Shown here piece after piece: positions 56,799 through 64,000 of a DNA stretch of 64,000 bases. The notes beneath the pieces were generated by a model. It was given only the letters and a program-made list of their open reading frames with translations, had not been told where the DNA came from and did not search any database. The stretch's first letter is position 1. Each line of letters starts with the position of its first letter. The position numbers and the translations under genes are program-made. The stretch is from Candidatus Gracilibacteria bacterium GN02-873 (lineage in GTDB: Bacteria > Patescibacteriota > Gracilibacteria > BD1-5 > UBA2023): positions 186,001 through 250,000 of the forward strand of contig MORC01000001.1 in assembly GCA_003260345.1 (NCBI GenBank), read 5' to 3'.

Positions 56799-58385
56799 AT
56801 GTTTCTTGATGAAATCGCACAAATCGCGAAATGGCCGGCCGCGGAAGCGATTCTCGAAACTACTTATACGTACGAAATTCTGAAAGATGAAAATGGCATT
56901 CCAAAGCGAAGTTCTGAGGGGCACATTTTGGCGTACAATCAAATTTTTCAGGCATTATCTGGGAAAGATTTTGCCAGTGCGCAAGAAAATTTTGATGAAA
57001 TTCTTCAAATTTCAGAGCAAAAAATTCGCGAATATTTAGAAAAAATTGCGCAATTTTCGTGTCAAATTGAAAATACTGATCTCGATGCAAAAATCAAAGC
57101 ATTGCTTCTTGGCGTGCTTGAAAGCCATAAAAATATTTTCACAATTGCGCTCAAGGGCTTGCCATTTGAACTCGAAAAAGCTGGCTACCAACCCAGAATT
57201 TCTCCTGATGAACAAAAAACACGAATTGATGAGATGAATGCGCTCCAAACACAAGAATTTGGTGAGGCGGTTTCTGATCAGCCAAAACTTGTCGAGCAGG
57301 TATTTTATTCGATTCGCAAGCGCTTTGCGTCTGGTCAGAAAAATCTTTCTGATGAAGAAAAAAGAGAGTTGCAAGAACATTATGATGAGATGCGTGAAAA
57401 AATTTTGCAAAAATTTCCAGATTTACGAATTAAGGATTTGAGTGATTTTAAGGCGGATTCTACAAGAAATGATTTACAAAATCTTTCGGAAATTAAAATT
57501 TCTCAGGAGAATTATGTGAAAATTTTTGAACTCGTACTAGAAATTTTGGATTTGCCACAACGTATTGAAGTGAGCGAGAAATATTCGTCGATTTTTGATG
57601 GTGCGAATCTCTTGGGAATCCCAAAAAATCAGGATTATGAAAACCTTTCACTTTCGCGGATTTTGGAATTGATTCGCCACGAATTTGGTCATTATATCAA
57701 TCAAAAAAATTCTGAAATTTTTCTTCATGGCGTTCGTGGTGCCAAAAATGTAGAAAAAGAAGAAGGTCTTGCGATGCTTACAGAAGGGCTTTTGGCTGGA
57801 AAAAAACTTGATGAAATTGAGATGCATAGTCGCGGAATTTCTGAAACACGAATGCTTTCGGAAGAATTGCTTCCCGTGCAAAAATGGAAACGAAACCTGT
57901 ATTTGATGCAGCGCCTCGCAGGAAAAACGGATTCGTTGGAAGGTTTGTTTCGTCGCGCGAGCCGCAATTTTCCGTTCGGGAAAGGCGTTCAACGCAAGGA
58001 TTTGCAGTATGGGAACGGACTTTCGCGCGTGATTGATTTTTTGAAAAATAAGGGCGATATAAAATCGTTGTATAGTGGGAAAATTTCGATCGATGATATC
58101 AGGTCGGGAGAATTTAATTTTTCTGGAAATCCTAAAATGCAATTGCCGTATTTTCTCGAAGATATCGTCATTTTTATCGCAAAAAATACACAAAATAAAA
58201 CGCTCAATCATGAGAATTTTCTCAAATTTTTGAATGAAAAATATTCGCATATTTTAAAACAAAATGATTTTGAAGACATTGAACGCCTGACACAATCGCA
58301 CAAACGAAAAATTATTGAAATTCTTGCTTTGACAAAGATTCGTCGAAAAAATCCAAAAAAGCCAGAAAAATCCAAAAAAATCTAA
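56799..58385 (+). CDS. MATCAP (DUF1704) family metallopeptidase 2
   Basis: 528 residues with the same catalytic layout as its neighbour: SRILELIRHEFGHYINQKNS (zinc histidines, about residue 294-298), then VEKEEGLAMLTEGLLAGKKL. It ends in a Lys/Pro-rich basic tail (KIRRKNPKKPEKSKK). The N-terminal 230 residues are helical (FASAQENFDEILQISEQKIR). It has no TGA, unlike the first copy, so the two genes differ in codon history. A short frame between the two genes (56748) is not considered a gene. Confidence 0.8.
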   Translation: MFLDEIAQIAKWPAAEAILETTYTYEILKDENGIPKRSSEGHILAYNQIFQALSGKDFASAQENFDEILQISEQKIREYLEKIAQFSCQIENTDLDAKIKALLLGVLESHKNIFTIALKGLPFELEKAGYQPRISPDEQKTRIDEMNALQTQEFGEAVSDQPKLVEQVFYSIRKRFASGQKNLSDEEKRELQEHYDEMREKILQKFPDLRIKDLSDFKADSTRNDLQNLSEIKISQENYVKIFELVLEILDLPQRIEVSEKYSSIFDGANLLGIPKNQDYENLSLSRILELIRHEFGHYINQKNSEIFLHGVRGAKNVEKEEGLAMLTEGLLAGKKLDEIEMHSRGISETRMLSEELLPVQKWKRNLYLMQRLAGKTDSLEGLFRRASRNFPFGKGVQRKDLQYGNGLSRVIDFLKNKGDIKSLYSGKISIDDIRSGEFNFSGNPKMQLPYFLEDIVIFIAKNTQNKTLNHENFLKFLNEKYSHILKQNDFEDIERLTQSHKRKIIEILALTKIRRKNPKKPEKSKKI

Positions 58386-58410
58386 ACTTCCTTTATAGGA
58401 AGTTTTTATT
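58384..58410 (+). terminator. Intrinsic terminator after the second MATCAP gene
   Basis: Stem AAACTTCC / GGAAGTTT with TTTATA loop and T5. Confidence 0.8.
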
Positions 58411-58469
58411 ATGAAAATTTTTTGCGATTTTTGTGTTTTTGAATACACTATTACAAATATTTGTTCGCC

Positions 58470-60659
58470 GTGAAAAAAACGCTTTCTCTTGACATTCAGA
58501 CGAATTTTGCTCATGAACTCGATATTTCGGGATTTTTTCAGATTTCTCGCTTACACGCCATTGATAATGGGATTTTTAAACCGATTGTTGACGAAATTTT
58601 GCCAGAATTGCCTGAGATTTCGCTGTTCGTTCATCACGAAGTGGAAGTGGATGATTTTGAAACGTTTCCAACGCTTGATTTGGTGCATTCTGATTTGATT
58701 GCCTCATTTTTTTGGCAACGAAAATATCCTGAATTGACGCGCCGAAAACAAAAAATTGAGCTAGTTCCACCGATTGTAAAGCCATTCTGATCGCTCGATA
58801 TTCGCACGCTTGATCCTATCAAATCGAAGGGAAAATATCCAGATTTATTCCGCCGAAACCTCTCATCATCGCTTCGCTGGCGTCGTTTTTCTCGTGCATC
58901 CAAATTTTTCTGGCGTCGCAATAAAACGTTGATTTTGCGCACTTTTGTGACGCTCTTTCTCGTGTTGGTGCCGATGATTTTTGCACTCAAATTTTCCGTA
59001 GAAAATGGCTACAATCGACTTTTGGCACTTTCGTCCGCAAACAATATTTCTGAAGTAAAAAATCTTATTCATTCATCTCGTTCAGATTTTGAGCGCGCGC
59101 AATTTTTGTTCGTGCCCTTTTCTTGGATTCCGCTTGAAATCGTGGATACTGTGGGTCGAGCAACTGAAGGCGGACGCGCTGTTGCCACTGCGCTCGATAG
59201 TATTGCTGAAAATTTTCCAGATTCTGATAAAAATTTTTCATTGACGACAAAAGTGAATGATGAAAATTCAGCGTACCGCGGAAATTCGAAGGATATTTTT
59301 CCACTTGACAGCATTGGCGTGCCACTTCCGACAGATTTTTTGATAAAAAATTCACCAGCGATCAATGCGGCAATCGACGAATTTGAACGAGCCGGAAATA
59401 TTTTCAAAAACGCGCACGGCAATTCTTCGTATGCTGATAAAATGCGTCAAGTTGGGAATATTTTGACAAGTGTACAACCAGTATTGGATTTGTACAAAAA
59501 TTCACAATCCGAAATTTTGACAATGCTCGGGAATACGGTTCCACAACGCTATATGATTTTTAATCAAAATCGTGATGAAATCCGTGCGAACGGCGGTTTC
59601 CCGGGTTCAATTATTTCTTTTACGCTTTATAAAGGGAATATCTTGGATTATCGCACTGACGATGTATATTATTACGACTGGAATTTGTATCCACACAAAG
59701 AAACACCGCCGCCAGGAATTGCGCTTTTGACCAACAATTATGGCCTTCGTGATGTGAATTATTATCCGGATTTTTTAAAAACGCTCGAAAAGGCCAATTC
59801 TTTCGTAGAGCGATCGGGCGAATCGACGCTGACGACTGCGGTGGCGATTCATCAGGGAATGATTGAAGAAATTTTGTCGGTTATTGGTGAAGTCAAACTT
59901 GACGGTGTGGAAATTCCATTTTCTGATAAAAATTTCTCTGTTTTGATGTCGATTTTGGTAGAAAATAAATTTGCGCAAGAAAAAACGCCGAAAGATATTT
60001 TATTCAAATTTGTAACTGCGTTTGGCAAAAAAATTATTGAATCTCGAAAAATCGAGGAAGTTGCCAAAATTATTGAAAATAATTGGAATCGTGGCGAAAT
60101 TCTCGTTGCATCACGAAATGCTGACACACAAAAGTTTTTGGAATCTATCCAAAAACCACTTCCATGGAAAAGTGACGCTCCGAATTGGATTTATCCAGTA
60201 TTCACGTCTGTAAGCGGAAATAAAAGTGATCGTTATATATCGCGCTCGCTTGAAATGAAAACGAAAAAACTTGAAAATTGTACATACGAGACGACTGCGA
60301 CACTGACGCATGAACATCAGTATTCTCAGGAAGATGCGGAAAGTCTCGAAAATCTCATGAGCGCTTTTGGTCTCACAAATGATGAGGAAAAGCATAAAAT
60401 GCGATTTATTCAGGGTGCTGGTGCCAACAAAAGTTTTGTGCGTCTATATGTTCCAAAAGGAGCGATTTTATCAGGTTCTGGGGCAGAAATCGCCGAAGAT
60501 GAAAATGCTACTATTTTTTCATTTATGCTAGAAACGATTGCCGGCGGAAAGTCACAAAAAACTATTTCTTATCAACAAGAAATTCCAAATTGTGCTGATT
60601 ATAATGGAGAGATATCCATTCATCGTCAACCAGGATTGAGAGAATTTTTGACGCCATAA
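58470..60659 (+). CDS. DUF4012 membrane protein
   Basis: 729 residues. A cytoplasmic N-terminal part of about 150 residues, basic near the membrane (RWRRFSRASKFFWRRNK), is followed by one membrane helix (TLILRTFVTLFLVLVPMIFA) and a large extracytoplasmic DUF4012 domain with YMIFNQNRDEIRANGGFPGS (the family signature N-x-x-E-x-R-x-x-G-G-F). One TGA glycine (KPFGSLDIR). The GTG at 58470 is the likely start; a TTG lies nine bases upstream. DUF4012 proteins are common near envelope and exopolysaccharide genes but have no firm role. The next gene starts three bases after the stop. Confidence 0.87.
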
Positions 60660-60662
60660 AAT

Positions 60663-61499
60663 ATGAAAACTCTTTTTTTCTTCTCGCCGCGTCGCTCGCT
60701 TTTTCGGTTTATTTTTGCATTATTGGGTGGGATTTTTTTACTTTTTGCTTGGTGGCAATCACTTTTTTCCAATCCTGATCGTTCTGCGATTTTGCTCATT
60801 GATAACTCACTTTCAATGGTGGTTCAGGATATTTCGCAGCGTGATTCTTCTACGATTTTATCGCGTCTTGATGCTGCCAAAAAATTCAGTACGCAATTTA
60901 TAGAAAAATTTTCTGGAGAAATTGCGATTTCCTCTTTTTCTCGAGAAATTACGATAGAATCCCCATTTTCGAATGACAAAAATTTTCTCAAAAATGTCAT
61001 TTCCGGGATTTCTCCGATTATATATGGTGGTGGAAGTGACATTTTCGGGTCAATACAGCGCATTGCTGAAATTTATCAAAATCGCTCAAATACCGAGATT
61101 ATTGTTTTGACAGATGCGGAATTTTTCGAAAAGCCCATAAATTTTTCTTTTTCGAATCGTATAAAAATTACTTTTGTCGCGATTGGGACGGAACAGGGTG
61201 GATTGATGTTGCAGTGATATACCGCGAATGGAAGCCCTTCGTATCGCCAATTCCATGGGGAAAACGCGATTTCTTCACTCAATAAACAATCGCTCGCGAC
61301 ACTTGCGGAAATTTTTTCGGCTGAGACGCACATTATCTCATCAGAATCGGATTTTGAGCCGATTTTACAAAAAATTCTCGCGAATGCGACCCATTCCCAA
61401 ACGACCATTTCTTGGCAATGGATTGTATGAATTTTTTGCCTTGGAATTGCTTTTTTTCTCAATCCTTATTTTTTACAAAAAACTCAAAATGCTTCGTAA
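60663..61499 (+). CDS. Membrane-anchored VWA-domain protein
   Basis: 278 residues. Two N-terminal hydrophobic stretches (FIFALLGGIFLLFAWW) precede a von Willebrand A domain: AILLIDNSLSMVVQDIS (DxSxS metal site), then GGGSDIFGSIQRIAEIYQ (the conserved Thr/Ser-Asp loop) and EIIVLTDAEFF. It ends in another membrane helix. Two TGA glycines (LQGYTANG, IVGIFCLG) occur. The layout resembles BatA/BatB proteins, which work with MoxR ATPases, and a MoxR gene lies at 42053. It overlaps the next gene by 11 bases. Confidence 0.87.
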
Positions 61500-62052
61500 A
61501 ATTGGATTATTTTTCCTCATATTTCTCGGATTTTTTCTGATTTTTTCGTGGAAAAATTTGTATCAGAATATAATATTTGCATTTTTTCTGGACTCTGAAA
61601 TTCCAGAAATTCGCTACAATCAATCCCTTCAAATAGCGAAAAATGGAGATTTTGAGGCTGCACAAAAAATTATTCCTGACTCGATGAATCAGTTTCCAGA
61701 GCGACTTTTCGAGCTGCGAGGCGATATTTTGTTTGCGCTTCATTCTGATTCTGGTGCGATTCTTTCGGAATACGAAAAATCCCTTCAAATACAGGAAAAT
61801 TCGAGAATTCGTGAAAAAATTGCTTTGCTTTCGGAACAAAATTTGGATGAAAAAAAATCAGAAGATTTTTCTGATTCTGATGAGCAAAAAACGGAAAATA
61901 ACGAGATAAAAAATCAAATTTCTGAAGATCAGGAAAAGCGCCAAGAATACCTCAATCCATATCGCGCGAACACAAAAAATTTTCAGCGAGACTTGCAAAA
62001 TCTCAAAAATTTGCTTCGCGAGGATGATTTTTCTGAACATAAAGATTGGTAA
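61489..62052 (+). CDS. Membrane-anchored TPR-like protein (BatC-like position)
   Basis: 187 residues. N-terminal membrane helix (IGLFFLIFLGFFLIFSW), then helical pairs with TPR character (IRYNQSLQIAKNGDFEAAQK, ELRGDILFALHSDSGAILSE) and a charged tail. TPR proteins follow VWA proteins in aerotolerance-type (Bat) operons, so this may be the BatC equivalent. The start at 61489 overlaps the VWA gene end; the same frame extends upstream within that gene but without membrane or TPR character. Confidence 0.75.
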   Translation: MLRKIGLFFLIFLGFFLIFSWKNLYQNIIFAFFLDSEIPEIRYNQSLQIAKNGDFEAAQKIIPDSMNQFPERLFELRGDILFALHSDSGAILSEYEKSLQIQENSRIREKIALLSEQNLDEKKSEDFSDSDEQKTENNEIKNQISEDQEKRQEYLNPYRANTKNFQRDLQNLKNLLREDDFSEHKDW

Positions 62053-62053
62053 T

Positions 62054-62317
62054 ATGAATCCAGCACAAAAATTTTTAATTGCATCCGTGAAGACTTACCA
62101 AAAAATTCTTTCGCCTGACCATTCATTTTGGGCAAAAAATCGTGTGCCATTTTGTAAATATTTTCCGACATGCAGCGAATATATGATCGAAGCGGTCGAA
62201 AAAAAATGAGCGATTATTGGCTTCGGAAAGGGAATTTGGCGAATTTGTCGATGCAACCCGTGGTCAAAATGATGATTTGATCCGGTAGAACCCATTTCAA
62301 AAAAGCCCTCAAAATAA
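62054..62317 (+). CDS. yidD: Membrane protein insertion efficiency factor YidD
   Basis: 87 residues with all YidD landmarks: VKTYQKILSPDHSFWAKNRV, FCKYFPTCSEYMIEAVEKKG and WRICRCNPWSKGGFDPVEP. The two glycines of GGFDPV are the tandem codons TGA-TGA (62270-62275), and the glycine of KKGAIIG is also TGA. The GGxDPVP motif is near-invariant, so this is one of the clearest proofs of TGA as glycine. YidD assists YidC/Sec membrane insertion. Its ATG lies two bases after the previous stop. Confidence 0.96.
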
Positions 62318-62319
62318 AA

Positions 62320-62345
62320 AACCTCGTATTTGTGAGGTAATTTTT
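62320..62345. terminator. Intrinsic terminator after yidD
   Basis: Stem ACCTC / GAGGT with A- and T-runs on both sides; modest strength. Confidence 0.55.
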
Positions 62346-62356
62346 ATTTTCGAAAA

Positions 62357-62385
62357 GAAAAGGCTGCCTACGAATAGACAGCCGG
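62357..62385 (-). terminator. Intrinsic terminator of the minus-strand unknown gene
   Basis: On the minus strand GGCTGTC / GGCAGCC with TATTCGTA loop followed by TTTTCTTTT. Confidence 0.7.
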
Positions 62386-62403
62386 AAGTTCAGTGAACAA
62401 GTA

Positions 62404-62661
62404 TTAGTCTCTTGCTCTTTGGATTTCTTTGGCAATAAGTTTTTTATGGCGGTTACTGCTCGTTCTTACTTCAACTATTGCTTCGTGATCATTAACGCAC
62501 GAACGTCCAACAACTTTGCCATAAGGCTCAATTCTTGGCAGCATTAGGAATTGTTCGAGAGTCCCTTCAAAAATTGAGATGGGTGGATTAATCGCATTTT
62601 TGCGATAGTAAATCACCTCAATTCTTGTTTCTTCCAACGTGTCTTTTTCTTTTTCTTGCAT
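62404..62661 (-). CDS. Small SD-led protein of unknown function
   Basis: 85 residues from MQEKEKDTLEETRIEVIYYR, with FEGTLEQFLMLPRIEPYGKV and EVRTSSNRHKKLIAKEIQRA. Probably a small alpha/beta protein; no family recognised. Start chosen because GGAGAG lies about five bases upstream; an upstream in-frame ATG at 62712 lies within the leader hairpin. Only GGN glycines are used and the stop is TAA. It has its own promoter, structured leader and terminator. Confidence 0.68.
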   Translation of the reverse strand: MQEKEKDTLEETRIEVIYYRKNAINPPISIFEGTLEQFLMLPRIEPYGKVVGRSCVNDHEAIVEVRTSSNRHKKLIAKEIQRARD

Positions 62662-62694
62662 CTTTTCTCTCCATGGGTTTGCAAGTTGTAAAAA

Positions 62695-62778
62695 CCAACA
62701 CAAGCATTCCAAATCTTACGATCAGAATGCTTTATGTTGAACAAAATCGGATTATAGGGATTTTTCTGATTTTGTCAA
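62695..62778 (-). promoter_or_regulatory. Promoter and terminator-like leader hairpin of the SD-led gene
   Basis: Minus strand TTGACA (62773-62778), 16 bases, TATAAT (62751-62756). The leader forms a long stem (CAACAtaAAGCATTC with GAATGCTTgTGTTGG, 62695-62739) followed by T5, about 30 bases before the SD. The upstream gene is divergent, so this hairpin cannot serve as a neighbour's terminator. Confidence 0.75.
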
Positions 62779-62791
62779 ATTTTCAAATAAA

Positions 62792-62820
62792 TTCGCTTTT
62801 TCTCGAAAAATTGTTATAAT
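62792..62820 (+). promoter_or_regulatory. Promoter of murB-ybeY
   Basis: TTCGCT (62792-62797), 17 bases, TATAAT (62815-62820), 20 bases before the ATG. Confidence 0.65.
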
Positions 62821-62840
62821 GCCGAAAATAATTTTTCAAA

Positions 62841-63719
62841 ATGAATTGTCTTGAAACCAATCACAATGTCGGGCAATATGCAGGCTATAAAACTCGAGTT
62901 TTGGCGGCATATTTTTTTGAGATTTTAACCGAAAAAGATACGGAAAAATTGAGTGAAATTTTTGCATTTTCGCGTGAAAAAAATCTTGAAATTCTCTGGA
63001 TTTCTGGCGGAACTAATATTTTATTTGCGAAAGATTTTTTCCCGGGAATTGTGATTAAAAATTCTCTCAAAGGCTGGAATTTTGATGAGCAAGCCAAAAA
63101 ATTGTCCATTTTTTCTGGTGAAAAAATTTCTGATATTGCAGAAGTTCTGGAAAAAAATTTTGGTGAACCAATTTGGCATCGATTTATTGGGCTTCCAGGG
63201 ACGATCGCGGGCGCGGTTGTCGGAAATGCGGGATGTTTTGGACTTGAAACAGAAAATAATTTTTTTTCCGCGAAAATTCTTGATATTTCGACTGGCGAGA
63301 CGAAAATTTTGCAAAAATCAGATATGAATTTTTGATATCGACATTCGATTTTAAAGGAAAATCCGAATTATTTTTTGATTTCAGCTGAATTTGATTTGTC
63401 GGAAATTCGCGAAAAATATGCCTCTGATGTGGATAATATCGATTTTCGTGAAAACAAGCAACCAAAAGGCAATTCCTGTGGAAGTTTTTTTAAAAATCCA
63501 GGTCGCGATGCTTCGGCTGGCTCGTTGATTGAACAAATTGGTTTCAAATGAAAGCGTCATGGTGGTGCTCGTTGGAGTGATTTGCATGCCAATTTTTTGC
63601 TTTCTGATGGAGAAACTTGTAAACCTTCAGATTTAATTGAATTGATTCGTTTGACGCAAAAAACTGTTTTTGAAAAGACAGGATTTGAGCTTGTCAACGA
63701 AGTGAGAATTATTGAATAA
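62841..63719 (+). CDS. murB: UDP-N-acetylenolpyruvoylglucosamine reductase
   Basis: MurB makes UDP-N-acetylmuramate with FAD and NADPH. The 292 residues show the FAD-binding ILWISGGTNILFAKDF, FIGLPGTIAGAVVGNAGCFG, the GYRHSILKENPNYFLISAEF stretch (first glycine TGA, holding the catalytic region Y-R-x-S) and GNSCGSFFKNPGRDASAGSL followed by IEQIGFKGKRHGGARWSDLH (second TGA glycine). It keeps the loop layout of the long MurB form in shortened size. ybeY follows after two bases. Confidence 0.95.
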
Positions 63720-63721
63720 TT

Positions 63722-64000
63722 ATGTTTTGATTTTCTTTTGTAAATTTTCCTGAAAATTTCCTGATTTCTGAGGAAAAAATTTCGGAAATTTTAAATTTTA
63801 TTGCCAAAAAAGTGCCCATCACACAACGCGGAATTCTTAATATTGCATTTTTGCCAGACGAGGAAATTCAGATTTTAAATCGAGAGTATCGAGGGATTGA
63901 TAAAACAACGGATGTGCTTTCGTTTCATTATTTTGATGATTTTTCAGATTTGGATCCAGCGACGGATATTGCGGGCGAGTGTATTTTTTCCGAGGCAAAA
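63722..64000 (+). CDS. ybeY: Endoribonuclease YbeY, 3' part cut by window edge
   Basis: YbeY is a zinc RNase for rRNA maturation and ribosome quality control. The visible 93 codons read MFGFSFVNFPENFLISEEK (codon 3 is TGA glycine), then IAFLPDEEIQILNREYRGID and KTTDVLSFHYFDD, the family signature, and IAGECIFSE. The three-histidine zinc motif would lie beyond the window. It is coupled to murB. Confidence 0.9.

Noticed and set aside
789..62317. Reading the many in-frame TGA interruptions as pseudogenes or sequencing errors
   Set aside because: Interruptions always are TGA, never TAA or TAG, always in frame, and fall on conserved glycines in essential genes such as dnaN, rsmH, murB and atpB.
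789..62317. TGA as tryptophan (code 4)
   Set aside because: Conserved columns need glycine (VNDGS, HGD, GGFDPV, GxGGHT). TGG is used normally for tryptophan.
1..64000. CRISPR arrays, tRNA or rRNA genes, insertion sequences, integrases or prophage genes
   Set aside because: No regularly spaced repeats, no T-arm or other tRNA signature, no rRNA segments and no transposase or integrase motifs were seen by reading. In particular the expected tRNA-Gly(UCA) is not in this window.

Overview
The window is about 64 kb of AT-rich bacterial chromosome in which TGA is read as glycine. Read with TGA as a stop, many genes fall into consecutive in-frame pieces. Read with TGA as glycine, they become full-length conserved proteins ending in TAA or TAG, and the TGA falls on glycines that are near-invariant in their families: the SAM motif of RsmH, VNDGS in a GT2 transferase, the twin glycines of YidD, Tgt, MurB, RecR and a kinase HGD motif. 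This is genetic code 25, known from Gracilibacteria (BD1-5) and Absconditabacteria (SR1) of the Candidate Phyla Radiation. The window alone does not separate these two. No tRNA or rRNA gene, insertion sequence, phage integrase or CRISPR array was seen.

Layout. 1-11.4 kb: an LCP protein (cut by the edge), rsmH-ftsL-recR, rplA, a polysaccharide deacetylase, a GlmU-like enzyme, a degenerate AAA/DUF4143 protein, a half-length M16 peptidase, a small RGG protein, dnaN-pheS, a Nudix hydrolase and an MBL-like protein. 11.5-23.8 kb: an F-type ATP synthase in two operons (atpBEFHAG and atpDC), separated by an unknown gene, a Na/Pi cotransporter, rnhA, a SpoU methylase and a TGA-rich DUF4209 gene. 24.4-38.1 kb: a NadD-QueH fusion, then a surface-glycan locus with GT2 transferases, nucleotidyltransferase fusions, GT-C type membrane proteins and a flippase. 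38.2-40.1 kb: two tandem SLH-domain secreted proteins with a copied leader. They sit directly after the glycan locus, so they may be its acceptors. 40.2-52 kb: malic enzyme, MoxR, a 1096-residue coiled-coil protein, Tgt without its zinc cysteines, LOG, DUF465, several small Shine-Dalgarno-led unknown genes and a double-Kazal secreted protein. 52.1-52.35 kb: two tandem candidate small RNAs on the minus strand. 52.4-64 kb: a CHAP/NlpC-like protein, a YgjP metallopeptidase, DUF2130, two tandem MATCAP-type metallopeptidases, a DUF4012-VWA-TPR-YidD run, murB and ybeY (cut by the edge).

Expression signals. Most genes have no Shine-Dalgarno (SD) sequence, and start codons follow T/A-rich leaders. 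Promoters resemble TTGACW or TTCGCT, 15-17 bases, TATAAT. A minority of short genes with richer GC have clear SD sites and hairpin-containing leaders and use no TGA. TGA use is very uneven: nearly absent in ATP synthase, PheS and SLH genes, and the main glycine codon in the 29.3-35.3 kb glycan block and the DUF4209 gene.

The best candidates for new biology are the tandem small RNAs with UCUCC-like stretches, the SD-led gene class, the protein fusions, the zinc-less Tgt and the tandem MATCAP peptidases.
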